The notes under the pieces: model-generated
Told to the model about the DNA's origin: nothing
The model's database searches: none
The model's input: only the letters and a program-made list of their open reading frames with translations
Assembly (NCBI RefSeq): GCF_003428165.1
Contig: NZ_QLIQ01000014.1
Coordinates: 1 to 64,000 of the forward strand
Direction: 5' to 3'
DNA: 64,000 bases
Source: Cysteiniphilum litorale
Lineage (GTDB): Bacteria > Pseudomonadota > Gammaproteobacteria > Francisellales > Francisellaceae
Program-made: the position numbers and the translations under genes
Part shown: one piece after another, positions 46,730-56,035 of the stretch
Position numbering within the stretch: the stretch's first letter is position 1
How the letters are laid out: each line of letters starts with the position of its first letter

Positions 46730-47668
46730 ATGAAGGTAAGTATTATTGGTGTTGGTGCCATTGGTGGATTTATCGGCGTGCGCTTACAAAATGCAGGTAT
46801 TGCAGTGCAGTTGGTTTTAAAGCAAAAGCCAAAAAATCAACAAGCAGTTGACCTTGCCATCACTGGTGGTATGGCGCTTGCTGCAAGTTTTAAGGATATC
46901 GTTGATTGCGTTGAAGATATTGATGGTGATCTTATTTTTATTTGCACCAAGTCAACTGCAAATAGTGTGTTATTTGAATCGTTGAAAAATGTGCGTAACA
47001 AATGGATTGTATTGCTGCAAAATGGAATTAATGAAGAGGATAAGCTCAGACAATATTTGGATGAGAGTAATACAATCATTGGCGCAATAAGCCATATTAA
47101 AGTGAGTAAAAAAGGTAGTGAAATCACGTGGCATAATCAGTTATGTAATATCGATTATGCCTATATGCAGCCAAGAAACAATATAAGCGTTGATCGTCTG
47201 TTGAGTAAGGCTTTTATTGAAGCGAATAAGAAAGAGAGTGTATTGGACTTACGCTTTCATAAGTTACTTGTGAGTGCGCCATGCAATGGTGCATCGGTTG
47301 TGTTTCAAGCAGATATGAATACCTTGGCAAATAATCCACAGATTGCGCAGATGATTCGTCAGATTGCGCTTGAGGTTATTGCGGTAGCTCATGCTTATAA
47401 GGTTGCGCTTAATGTTGAAGCAATTGATAATCTACTTGTTGCTTTAGCCAAGCCTGAGTACAGTGGCGCTTATTTTAGTATGTGGTATGACTACAATGAA
47501 AATAAACCGATGGAGCTTGGTAGTATTTATGAGAATGTGCTGGAAATGGCGCGCTTAAAGGATCTAGAAATGCCAATGCTTGAGCGCTTATATGGGCAGT
47601 TAATGTGTTTAGAAATGAAAAAGCTAAGTGTTGATCACAAGGATACGATTAAAGGAATGTTTGGATAG
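46730..47668 (+). CDS. panE: 2-dehydropantoate 2-reductase family protein
   Basis: 312 residues from the ATG at 46730 (AAGGA five bases before; an in-frame ATG at 46724 is also possible). NADP-binding IIGVGAIGGFIGVRLQNAG, then LLQNGINEEDKL and a C-terminal domain with SMWYDYNENKPMELGSIYENV, the catalytic Lys region HKLLVSAPCNGAS and Glu near EL. Makes pantoate for coenzyme A. The N-terminal ORF extension would fall in the palindromic element. Confidence 0.88.
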   Translation: MKVSIIGVGAIGGFIGVRLQNAGIAVQLVLKQKPKNQQAVDLAITGGMALAASFKDIVDCVEDIDGDLIFICTKSTANSVLFESLKNVRNKWIVLLQNGINEEDKLRQYLDESNTIIGAISHIKVSKKGSEITWHNQLCNIDYAYMQPRNNISVDRLLSKAFIEANKKESVLDLRFHKLLVSAPCNGASVVFQADMNTLANNPQIAQMIRQIALEVIAVAHAYKVALNVEAIDNLLVALAKPEYSGAYFSMWYDYNENKPMELGSIYENVLEMARLKDLEMPMLERLYGQLMCLEMKKLSVDHKDTIKGMFG

Positions 47669-47812
47669 TTTTTCGTGTCAAAATGTGTTGAATGTAAATC
47701 ATTCCTCTCGTTTGACTTGGTCATCAGTAGTTGTAAGTTCTTAAAAAGAAACACTGTAAAATGCTTGGCAACTGGTATAAGCTGACACCATAGGAAATAG
47801 CTACAACATCTT

Positions 47813-48487
47813 ATGCATTTAGATTTTAAACATTTTGTTTTTGACTTAGACAACACGCTTTATTCAGCAAGTTCGGCATTTTTTGATTTGCAATTACGCA
47901 ATATGTCGGACTTTATTATTGAAAAATTAAAAGTAACCCGCAAAGAAGCCGATTTTTTGCGTGAAGAATACTATCACAGCTTTGGCACCACAATGCACGG
48001 TTTAATGCATCATCATGCGATTGATCCATATGAGTTCTTGGCAGTGATTGATAATGTGCCATTGGAGCGTTTGCGCTTGGATGATGAGCTTTTAGGCATG
48101 TTGAATGATTTGAAAGCAAAAGGTAAACACTTATCTATTTTCACGAATGGTTCGCTTTATCATGCGGATCGGGTGATGTCGAAACTGTCCCTTAATCAAG
48201 TGATTGAAGATGTTGTGACATTAGAGTGCACGGGACTTGTGCCTAAGCCAGATCCTAAAGCGTATCAATTTTGCTTTGAGCGTTTGAATATAGATCCTAA
48301 AAAAGCAGTATTTTTTGAAGACTCATCGCATAACTTAATCCCAGCTAAGCAGATGGGGATGGCAACGGTGCTTGTTAACGCTGATGACATGGCGCATGCG
48401 CGTTTTATTGCGCACCCTGAGATTGATTATTTTGTGCAAGATGTACCGTCTTTCCTAAAAGGGGACTTTTTAGAAAAACGTGTTTAG
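47813..48487 (+). CDS. HAD-family pyrimidine 5'-nucleotidase-like phosphatase
   Basis: 224 residues. HAD motifs in order: FDLDNTLYSASSAFF (nucleophile Asp), SIFTNGSLYHA (motif II), LVPKPDPKAYQF (Lys), FFEDSSHNLIPAKQMG (acidic pair). The opening DNTLY and the cap sequence fit the SDT1/pyrimidine 5'-nucleotidase subfamily. Likely salvage or house-cleaning of nucleotides in the cytosol. No strong ribosome-binding site. Confidence 0.88.
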   Translation: MHLDFKHFVFDLDNTLYSASSAFFDLQLRNMSDFIIEKLKVTRKEADFLREEYYHSFGTTMHGLMHHHAIDPYEFLAVIDNVPLERLRLDDELLGMLNDLKAKGKHLSIFTNGSLYHADRVMSKLSLNQVIEDVVTLECTGLVPKPDPKAYQFCFERLNIDPKKAVFFEDSSHNLIPAKQMGMATVLVNADDMAHARFIAHPEIDYFVQDVPSFLKGDFLEKRV

Positions 48488-48496
48488 GAGGTTGAT

Positions 48497-49669
48497 GTGC
48501 CAATAAAGGATTATTTAGATAAAGTAAAGCCTTATGACAACTACTATCGCGGCAAGTTAGCAACACATTTACCAATGGCATTCATTGCGCTGAATGAAAT
48601 GGGCGCGAATGATTGTCAAATGCAGAAATTTTTCGAGTATTACAAGCCAAAGTTGGAAATAAAGCCTGCTAGAAACATGATGATCTCTCAAGATAATTGG
48701 CAAGCGTACTGTTTTAAAGAAAAGCATTTTGTTGATTTAGAAGTCTTTTTTGCGAGTGAAATTGAAAAAGAGGGTGTTGATAAAGTATTAAATAAATATT
48801 TGCCAAGACTCAGTCAAAATCTAACATCAGCAGCATTTCACCCATTGATCAGACTCGCTTTTGCTATTCAGGCTGAGAGTCAAAGTGAAATTGTTGCTGC
48901 TTTGGCATATCTTGCAGATGCTTGTTTAGTGATTACGCCACAATTGGTAACTAATACTACTTCGTCTGAGAAAAAAGCGTTTGATGCTTTTGCAATCTTA
49001 GAGGCGTTGAGACAGAATGGACAAGTGATCAAAGTGCATAAAATCAATGGTTTAATTGCAGATCGTATGCGCTATATTGATGGATTATCTGAGTTTAATA
49101 GTGTGTTCAATACACTGGCAAATGATCATTGGACGCTTACAGCAATAGCTGACTTATCCTTGAATTTATACTTGCGGACTAATAATTTCACGGCATTGCA
49201 TGCGCTGACAGGAACGCAAGCCTTGAGAGTTGTTTTACCTTATATTTATAAAGAGAAACAACAGATTGTGCTCCATCAGTAGTTCCCGCTGAAAAACTCT
49301 CTGAAAGCCTATGGTTGAAAGGTTTATTAGAAAAGAGATTACGAAAATCATTTTCTGGAGACCTTGATTTATCTAGTCTTGAGAGGTTAGTGGGAATTGC
49401 TGGTGCTCCATAATTTTACGCGCGGTATTATTGCAGCAGCAGTAACCTTGCCAGTGACGATTTCTTTCTTAGCACAGGAAGTCATAGAGTTTAATGACGT
49501 ACCTGATTGGCAAGAAATTTTCAAACAGGTTTTAGCTTTGGAGCATGATAAGGGTTGGGAGCATGCGATTAAGTTGAGTTTTAGCGCTTATTTGGAGTCA
49601 AAATGCTATCCGGAAAATGAGCATAAATATCGATACGTTGCAGCAAGGCGTTGTAGACTTCAGGTTTAG
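48497..49669 (+). pseudogene. Questin-oxidase-like gene disrupted by a 126-bp insertion
   Basis: A GTG start with a strong TAGGAGG begins a 261-residue frame that stops at TAG (49280-49282). The same frame reopens at about 49403 and runs 85 codons to TAG at 49667-49669. The N-terminal part has questin-oxidase-family features: HLPMAFIALNEMGA, AFHPLIRLAFAIQ, FTALHALTGTQALRVVLPYI. Removing 135 bases between two GTGCTCCAT copies joins IVLH to NFTRGIIAAAVTL in frame and gives a ~345-residue protein of normal shape. The truncated product might still be made, but the gene is most simply read as inactivated. Confidence 0.7.
49277..49402. mobile_element. 126-bp palindromic insertion (MITE/RPE-like) with 9-bp target duplication
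   Basis: It is flanked by GTGCTCCAT at 49268-49276 and 49403-49411. Its ends are inverted repeats: CAGTAGTTCCCGCTGA against the complement of the right end, CAGCAATTCCCACTAA, 12 of 16 identical, and all four differences are transitions that would pair as G-U in RNA. A CTCTC/GAGAG pair extends the stem. Its length is a multiple of three. One frame is open throughout, but the host frame meets TAG at the second codon. Confidence 0.7.
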
Positions 49670-49746
49670 CAGTTTATTTTTATCATTCCTATCGAGGAAA
49701 GTAGGATCATCCTAGACGCTCTTATGGGCTAGATTATTATACGCCA

Positions 49747-49785
49747 TTGACTTACTTTTGAGTGTACTCTAAACTGAGCGGTAAG
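49747..49785 (+). promoter_or_regulatory. higBA promoter with possible operator
   Basis: TTGACT (49747-49752), 17 bases, TAAACT (49770-49775). ACTTAC and GTAAGT flank the spacer and -10 region as an inverted pair, where HigA might bind. Confidence 0.45.
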
Positions 49786-49802
49786 TGAGCCATACTGGGT
49801 GT

Positions 49803-50123
49803 GTGAAATTGATCTTTATTGAAACAGATATTTTTACTGAAGATGTAAAGTCATTACTTAGCGATGATGAATATGCTGAGTTTCAGGTCTATTTGGCAGA
49901 GAATCCTTTAATTGGTAATCTGATACAGCAAACTGGGGGATTAAGAAAAGTTAGATGGTCAGTAAGGGGTAAAGGTAAAAGAGGTGGTGTTAGAGTTATA
50001 TACTATTATGTATTGCCTGACTCACAGATCCGACTTTTATTAATTTACCAAAAAGGTAAGCAAGATGATTTGACACCAGAGCAAAAGAAAATATTAAGGC
50101 AATTAAATGAAAGGTGGCAGTGA
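49803..50123 (+). CDS. higB: RelE/HigB-type mRNA interferase toxin
   Basis: 106 residues from the GTG at 49803, where the family homology begins (LIFIETDIF); a GTG at 49785 is alternative. Sequence LLSDDEYAEFQVYLAENP, TGGLRKVRW, GGVRVIYYYV and LLLIYQKGKQDDLTPEQ matches the HigB-2/RelE-superfamily group. Cuts mRNA on the ribosome in known members. Toxin precedes antitoxin, the HigBA order; the stop and next start overlap (TGATG). Confidence 0.88.
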   Translation: MKLIFIETDIFTEDVKSLLSDDEYAEFQVYLAENPLIGNLIQQTGGLRKVRWSVRGKGKRGGVRVIYYYVLPDSQIRLLLIYQKGKQDDLTPEQKKILRQLNERWQ

Positions 50124-50413
50124 TGGAAAATAAACTATTTAATCGATTAATTGAAAGTATGCAGCAAATGAATGAAATCATAGATGGAGAGCGTGCCCCA
50201 TCGCGTGAATTCACAATCAATGCAATGCAAGTAAAAGAGATTCGCAATAAAACGGGACTATCTCAGGCAAAATTCTCCAGATTAATTAATGTAAAGTTAC
50301 CAACGCTAAGAAATTGGGAGCAAGGGCGCAGAGAACCTACAGGCCCTGCTAAAGCCTTGCTAAAAGCGATATCAAAAGATCCAAAACATGTTTTGCTTGC
50401 TTTATCCCAATAA
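50123..50413 (+). CDS. higA: HigA-type Xre-family antitoxin
   Basis: 96 residues from the ATG at 50123, with AAAGGTGG upstream. Helix-turn-helix: VKEIRNKTGLSQAKFSRLINVKLPTLRNWEQGRREPTG, then AKALLKAISKDPKHVL. NadS/HigA-2 type. Represses the operon and neutralises HigB. Confidence 0.9.
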   Translation: MENKLFNRLIESMQQMNEIIDGERAPSREFTINAMQVKEIRNKTGLSQAKFSRLINVKLPTLRNWEQGRREPTGPAKALLKAISKDPKHVLLALSQ

Positions 50414-50435
50414 CAGAAGATCTAGATAAAACCAC

Positions 50436-51410
50436 TTAATGCTGACTATAAACTTGATGCGTTGAATCAATTGTTAAACGTGTTGCAACTTCTTTGATTT
50501 TTGAAGCAATGACGCGAGCGATTGCACTATGACTGCTTTGGATATTTTGCAGAATATTATATTCATATTGCACAGAATGATATTGTGGTAGGACTTGTAC
50601 AATATTAGCATTTTGTAAGTGTGGCATATTAAAGGAGCGTTTAGGACACAAGCCAATACCGTGACCAGCAATAATCATTTGTGGGATTAATGACAAGATA
50701 TCGACAGTAAGCTTGCCCTTTACCGATACTTTATATTCATTTTTGTATTTATCATAAAATGTCCAAATATTCTTATCCCACATGTTGGGATATAGACAGT
50801 TGTGATTAGCCAACTCTTCTAATGTCTGAGGCATGCCATGCTTGGCAATATACTCTTCTGATGCAAATAATGCCAAATGGTCATGACAGGATTGCACCAG
50901 TTGCCATGCATCTTCTTGGATCAAATGATAATACGAAGATTCCATGAGGATAATATCATATTGATGAGACATCATCTTAATGGTGTGTGCGTTACTATCC
51001 AGTGTTGGTAAGGTATAGCTATCAATTTCAAGCGTATAGTTTGGAAACTTCTGACATAGCTCAGGATAAACATAATTAATAAAAAACATACTCATCCCAA
51101 CAGATAGCAATGCCTTTACGGTATGATTCTTGCTGTCATTTAACGTGTTAGATAGCGCAATATCATCAACAACATGCGAAAGATCGCTATAGAGCTTCTT
51201 GGTGCGTTGATAAAGCTCTTGTCCGGCATAAGTTAACTCAAGCCCTTTATTGCTGCGATGAAAAAGCTTGGTTTTTAAGCTGTCTTCAAGCTTGGTCACT
51301 TGACGCAAAATCGTTGTGTGTGTTGTTGAGAGTGCCTTGGCAGCCTCTAAGAATGATGTTTTCTGTACTACGATATTGAAAGTGTATAAATCGTTAAAAC
51401 AACGTGTCAT
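50436..51410 (-). CDS. LysR-family transcriptional regulator
   Basis: 324 residues from the ATG at 51410, where the LysR HTH begins; a longer frame upstream is not conserved in character. HTH: FNIVVQKTSFLEAAKALSTTHTTILRQVTKLEDSLKTKLFHR; the effector-binding domain covers ~95-300, including GHGIGLCPKRS. Target genes are unknown; it lies at the border of the surface-protein block and is read away from it. Confidence 0.9.
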   Translation of the reverse strand: MTRCFNDLYTFNIVVQKTSFLEAAKALSTTHTTILRQVTKLEDSLKTKLFHRSNKGLELTYAGQELYQRTKKLYSDLSHVVDDIALSNTLNDSKNHTVKALLSVGMSMFFINYVYPELCQKFPNYTLEIDSYTLPTLDSNAHTIKMMSHQYDIILMESSYYHLIQEDAWQLVQSCHDHLALFASEEYIAKHGMPQTLEELANHNCLYPNMWDKNIWTFYDKYKNEYKVSVKGKLTVDILSLIPQMIIAGHGIGLCPKRSFNMPHLQNANIVQVLPQYHSVQYEYNILQNIQSSHSAIARVIASKIKEVATRLTIDSTHQVYSQH

Positions 51411-51559
51411 CGTTTTTACCTTTTGCTTAAACCTTGAGTTGCTGGGAATTGTAAAAAAATGCATGTAACTAAAAAGGCGCAATAGTGTAATAAAAATGTA
51501 AAAGAAAAAGCCTTAAGAGCAATAATTTGCTTAAGTCGAGTAAGTTGCATCTAAGCTGT

Positions 51560-51745
51560 GCGGGTGAGGGGTGTATATGCCCACCACTGACGTGGCTTAT
51601 GGCAGTGACTTTTTTCCCGCAAAAAAGTCACCAAAAAGCTCGCCCTACAAGTTTTGTTAACGCCAATTCCATGGGATTTTTGCAAACTCGTTACACTCAA
51701 ACATGCAAAAATATAATCCATGGTATTCGGCGCAAAACTTTAATG
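51560..51745. repeat. Hairpin-rich intergenic repeat
   Basis: The ~420-bp gap between the LysR gene and the GH18 gene holds no convincing gene. GTGACTTTTTT-CCCGC-AAAAAAGTCAC (51608-51634) is a perfect 11-bp stem. Further on CCATGGGATTTTTGCA (near 51670) and TGCAAAAATATAATCCATGG (near 51705) form a second imperfect one. Short spurious ORFs with the peptide KSHQKARPTSFVNANSMGF are often annotated from such repeats in other genomes (recollection, not checked). Confidence 0.5.
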
Positions 51746-51840
51746 GGCATTAAGACAGCCAATCAAAGTCATGTTTGGAAAGATTGCCATAGCAAATTTT
51801 AGTTTTTAAAGGAGAGGCGTACGGCGTACGCCCAATAGAT

Positions 51841-54800
51841 TTAGTTGTTGCCGGTAAAACCATTGATGAAGTTAGTAATCAATGAGTTTTTGGTATCAGC
51901 TACAGGAACATCACCATCAATCGTCCACATGATCGCACCACCAATACCTTGTTCTTGTGCATAGCGACCGTAATCTTTAGCATCAGCACCGGATGTATAG
52001 AAGAATACACTGGTGTTTTTGGCAAGTTTGTTTGCGTAAATATCTTGCCAGTAGCTCGAGATCGTTGCTGGAGTGATGCCAAAAAGCCCTGTTGGTTGCG
52101 GTACTTTCAAGCCATTGATAACCGCTGTTGAACCAACATGATAGGTCTTACCATCTTTCTCAACCGTGAAGTCATAAGTGTCTTCTGGTTTTGCAAACTG
52201 TAGTAGGTAGCGATTATTAAAGCTTGAGGCGCAACGGTTTGAAGCAGTAAGACTTGTGCTACAATCCGCGCGATCCAAGTCACCTGCTAAAACATATGAA
52301 TTCTCAGGAGTGTAATGATTAGCAAAGCCATGATTATTTGCTAAGGTGCTTGGACCATTGATTGCACGCGAGTAAGCAGCAAGCCCCATATTGATCTTTT
52401 GCTTATTGTCTGGCATAGCTGTTATAGCTGCATCGACGGCTTTGGCAATCGTAAAGTCGTCCTTCGAACCTCCTTCAGGTTGGAACAATGATTGATTGAA
52501 ACCTGTTTTACCACCAGATGCTTGAGCAACAGTTAAGTCATAAGTCATTAGGTTAAGAGATTCTAGGTTATCAATATTTGTCTTACTTAATACTGAATCT
52601 TTAAGCGCATTAATAATATCAGGATCTCCTTGGATGGTTAATGACACCTTTAATGGAGCGCCTGATTTGGTTTTAACGTTCTCATGCAATGCATTAATGA
52701 CATTTGCTAATTCTCCCTTCATAAAGTCAAAGAAGTAATCTGTTTTACCATCGTTTTCGACATCTAAATCAACCTCAGTGATATTAAAGTGATCAGCTAA
52801 TGCTTGAACAGAGTCTACTAAATTCTGAATGTTTGCAGGATGTCGATAAACTCCCCAATTAATAGCATCCCAACCACCAATAGAAACAATTTTATCAAGG
52901 TCTTTATTGTATTGATCAAGATTAGCAAAGGCATCGAAGTTACCAAAGTTCATATACCACTCTAAATCATCACCTGTATTAACACGTGTGTCTGTTGTAC
53001 AAATTCTAAAGTTCATATCTGAAGCATTACACCAATCGTTATTACCGCCATCACCCAGTTTGTCACTTTTTAAGTCACTCCAAGAGTCACTAAAGTGAAT
53101 GGCTCCTAATGACGCACCTTTAGGTTTAAGATCTTCGTTGTCATAGACAAATAAGAATGCATAAGCAACCCCTGTTAACTGTTTTACCTTTTCTGCCATG
53201 TCGGTATTTTGAAGTGCGATAGTTTGCTTATCACCCTTATCAATCATGTCACAAGTTGTGTCACTTGTTGCCTGATAGATAGGTGCTCCAGTGGCAGGGA
53301 AAGCATCTTTACGTGGAATAGGGTATGAGGTGTAAGGAATGGCATGCCCTGGTCCCCCCACTCCGCCAACACAGGAGTTATTACCATAAACACCATAGTT
53401 TGTGACATAACCAATTAACTTGGGCTTTGATTTTGGCGGTGTGGCATCAGGAATCTCAATTCCTTTACCATTAGGAAATACTGCTGTAGGTGCCACTAAT
53501 GTATCGTTATCTTGAAGATAAACTTGAATCTGACGTCCTGTTTGATCGGAGTTAAGATTTTTCACATAGAGCTCATACTGACTCATGCCATCGAACCAGC
53601 CGCACTCCCCATCTAGTTTGTTGCCACTCTTATCAACAACTGCACATGTAATACCAGTTTTTAATATTGCTTGATCTTCTTGCGGCACATTCACGGCAGG
53701 GACTTTGCTAAGATCTAATGGTCCATTTAAACCCCATGTCTGGCCATTTAATTTAGTTTCATCCCAAAACTCAAAAAACACTTCATTTCTAAATCCTTCA
53801 TAATCACTGACATCAATATAAGCGTAATTAGTTGGATAAACTGTCAGATGTTCGTACCAGTTAAATTCAGGGAATGCTTCACCTAGTTTAGTCACTGTGT
53901 AAACTTGATCATTAAGGGGGGCATTATCATCTTGTATTTGCCATGTAGATGAATCTTTTAATTGGGTTAACTGGATTTGTTTGCCATTGTTTTCAGCAAA
54001 GCTTTCAGCTTTTAAACCCGAAGCTCGATTAAAAACTTGGGGGAATTTTACCTGCTTAATCGATTTAGCTATATGTGCATCGTTATCGTTATCTGTTACG
54101 ATAAAATCAAGAGAGACATCATGCTCATCAATCACAGGGAAAGGAAGATGCTGATTTTTAGTGGTGAGATCATGTGCCTGAAGTTTAGGATCAGTTGTTG
54201 AGGCATCATGCGCGGTAATCTTGACACTGAAGCTTGGCATACTGATCTTGCCATCTTTATTGGTGTATTTGTACTCAGTCACCGAAGCAAATATGTCTCT
54301 CGTGTTTACCTCAAGACGACAATCACTTCCTGTGACAACAGTATTAGTTTGATCGTCATACACCTCACAACTGTAATCGACTTGATCCGATGTGCTGCCA
54401 TCTTCATGAACAACTACGGCTGTTGGCGAGAATACACCTGCAACAGGGTAGTTATCTTTTTCTTGATCTTTACCTTTGGCATTGCCAAATCCAGCTGATT
54501 GCTCTGACCATTGGATGACATTCTGCCCGGGTTCATTTGCCCCGATAATGGTTAAATTATTATAACTACGGGTAACATTTGTCCCTTGTTGGGTGAACGT
54601 CAGGTTAATGGTGTGTGTTTTAAATATACTATCACCCGTTGCTGTAAATGCTAATACGCCATTATTTAAGCTACAACTCACATTAGGATCCAACTGTCCA
54701 TCAACAAACGCCTCACAGCTTGCTTTGACATCATCATCTTGTGCATTGACAAATTCATTTCCTGATTTCATATGACCGAAATGGACGTTGATATCGGCAA

Positions 54801-55833
54801 GTTGAAATTGCCCTTTGTCGTCAAATTGTGCATCACTTGGCCAACTGTTTGCGTTTAGCCAATTGATATAGTCATCCGTATCTACGGTAATAATTGGTTG
54901 AGCAGTATCATATTGCGCTTGGATTGAGGTGTTCTTAGTATCGTCTGCTAAATATTGGTAGCTCTTAGCTTGGGCTAATGACTCTTGTCCTTTATCTACT
55001 TTGTTGTCAACGGTATAAGTTTTACAAGCCGTTTGATCGTCATCACCTGCGGCAATAGTTACACTAAATGGATCATCATTAAGTTTTAAACCCTGACGCA
55101 AGTTCTGATTCATATCATTTTGTGCATAAAAAACAGTGACGCCCTCATTGTAGTCTCTGGTGATTTCAGCACAAAGTTGCAGTTGTGATCCACTGGCAAT
55201 CTCTTGATTTGTATCAATTGTATTGTTATTCATGTCGCGTAAAAAGAACTTCACGGGCACTTTGATATTAAGACCATGTGGAATATTATCTTCAGTGACT
55301 TCAAAATCCTGTTTGCCATCGATGCTAATCACCTCAAAATGGTGGATACCTGAAATATTGCCACTAGATTTAATCTTACTCGCATCAAAAGGAATATGTA
55401 CATAACCATTAGTGTCTGTCATAACATTGATCAAATACGTGTTATTACCTTGATCAATCGCACCTGCTAAAATATTGCTAGTACCCATTTGTGAGGCTGT
55501 TTCGCCATCACGCGGGTTTAAGTCTTCTTTGAGCACTAAGGCAAATCCACCATTAGCAGCACCAATGCCTGCAACGCGTTTTAGAGCCTGTTTGTTGATT
55601 ACAACATCAATGCCTGTGCCTGAAATTTTACCTTCTTCAATGCTGCCACCTGTTGCATTAGGAATGCTAATTTGCACACCAAGTTTCGTTACAGGTATCG
55701 GTGATGGCGGTGTGTCACCACCTCCACCCCCGCCGCCACAAGCGCTAAGGGTTAATAACGAACCTAAGAGTAAAGAGGGTAATAGTCCTTTTTTAAACTT
55801 GCCCATGGATTTGTCTGTATTTGTATTTTTCAT
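51841..55833 (-). CDS. Surface lipoprotein with GH18 chitinase-like domain
   Basis: 1330 residues from the ATG at 55833 (GGAGAA upstream). Lipobox LSAC gives acyl-Cys32 followed by a glycine run (CGGGGGGG), a tether typical of surface lipoproteins. The first ~830 residues are beta-rich linker/Ig-like segments. The GH18 domain covers ~830-1315: GYVTNYGVYG, SIGGWD, the catalytic DLDVE with Glu1026, and the final GGAIMWTIDGD. The canonical DGxDxDxE is degenerate at its first Asp (TEVDLDVE) but the proton donor is kept. It should bind or cut chitin-like glycans outside the cell. Next to a second Gly-tethered lipoprotein gene on the same strand. Confidence 0.85.
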   Translation of the reverse strand: MKNTNTDKSMGKFKKGLLPSLLLGSLLTLSACGGGGGGGDTPPSPIPVTKLGVQISIPNATGGSIEEGKISGTGIDVVINKQALKRVAGIGAANGGFALVLKEDLNPRDGETASQMGTSNILAGAIDQGNNTYLINVMTDTNGYVHIPFDASKIKSSGNISGIHHFEVISIDGKQDFEVTEDNIPHGLNIKVPVKFFLRDMNNNTIDTNQEIASGSQLQLCAEITRDYNEGVTVFYAQNDMNQNLRQGLKLNDDPFSVTIAAGDDDQTACKTYTVDNKVDKGQESLAQAKSYQYLADDTKNTSIQAQYDTAQPIITVDTDDYINWLNANSWPSDAQFDDKGQFQLADINVHFGHMKSGNEFVNAQDDDVKASCEAFVDGQLDPNVSCSLNNGVLAFTATGDSIFKTHTINLTFTQQGTNVTRSYNNLTIIGANEPGQNVIQWSEQSAGFGNAKGKDQEKDNYPVAGVFSPTAVVVHEDGSTSDQVDYSCEVYDDQTNTVVTGSDCRLEVNTRDIFASVTEYKYTNKDGKISMPSFSVKITAHDASTTDPKLQAHDLTTKNQHLPFPVIDEHDVSLDFIVTDNDNDAHIAKSIKQVKFPQVFNRASGLKAESFAENNGKQIQLTQLKDSSTWQIQDDNAPLNDQVYTVTKLGEAFPEFNWYEHLTVYPTNYAYIDVSDYEGFRNEVFFEFWDETKLNGQTWGLNGPLDLSKVPAVNVPQEDQAILKTGITCAVVDKSGNKLDGECGWFDGMSQYELYVKNLNSDQTGRQIQVYLQDNDTLVAPTAVFPNGKGIEIPDATPPKSKPKLIGYVTNYGVYGNNSCVGGVGGPGHAIPYTSYPIPRKDAFPATGAPIYQATSDTTCDMIDKGDKQTIALQNTDMAEKVKQLTGVAYAFLFVYDNEDLKPKGASLGAIHFSDSWSDLKSDKLGDGGNNDWCNASDMNFRICTTDTRVNTGDDLEWYMNFGNFDAFANLDQYNKDLDKIVSIGGWDAINWGVYRHPANIQNLVDSVQALADHFNITEVDLDVENDGKTDYFFDFMKGELANVINALHENVKTKSGAPLKVSLTIQGDPDIINALKDSVLSKTNIDNLESLNLMTYDLTVAQASGGKTGFNQSLFQPEGGSKDDFTIAKAVDAAITAMPDNKQKINMGLAAYSRAINGPSTLANNHGFANHYTPENSYVLAGDLDRADCSTSLTASNRCASSFNNRYLLQFAKPEDTYDFTVEKDGKTYHVGSTAVINGLKVPQPTGLFGITPATISSYWQDIYANKLAKNTSVFFYTSGADAKDYGRYAQEQGIGGAIMWTIDGDVPVADTKNSLITNFINGFTGNN

Positions 55834-56035
55834 TGTTTCTCCGATATGATTAATGATGTGGTTGAACACTTGTGTAGTATGTTTTGTGATCGTTAAATAA
55901 GCTGTGAAGTGAATGTAAAATATATGTAAATATCGCTAGTCATAAATATCCTCCACTTCATAAAGAAGGGCAGGGTCGCCATGCTGATTAAACTGAATTT
56001 GCTCTAAATGATTTATGTTAAATGCAACTTTAAGC

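Noticed and set aside
51527-51802. 91-residue ORF in the gap beside the GH18 gene
   Set aside because: It runs through the hairpin repeat, with low-complexity sequence and no ribosome-binding site; treated as repeat-derived.
55690-55745. Phase-variable G-tract in the lipoprotein genes
   Set aside because: The glycine run is coded by mixed GGC/GGT/GGA/GGG codons, not a homopolymer, so slipped-strand switching is unlikely. The same holds near 60360.
55936-56035. Open frame continuing past the end of the 1467-residue lipoprotein in another frame (LELKVAFNINHLEQIQF...)
   Set aside because: Could be a frameshifted C-terminal tail, but 33 codons without a recognisable domain are too little to claim it.
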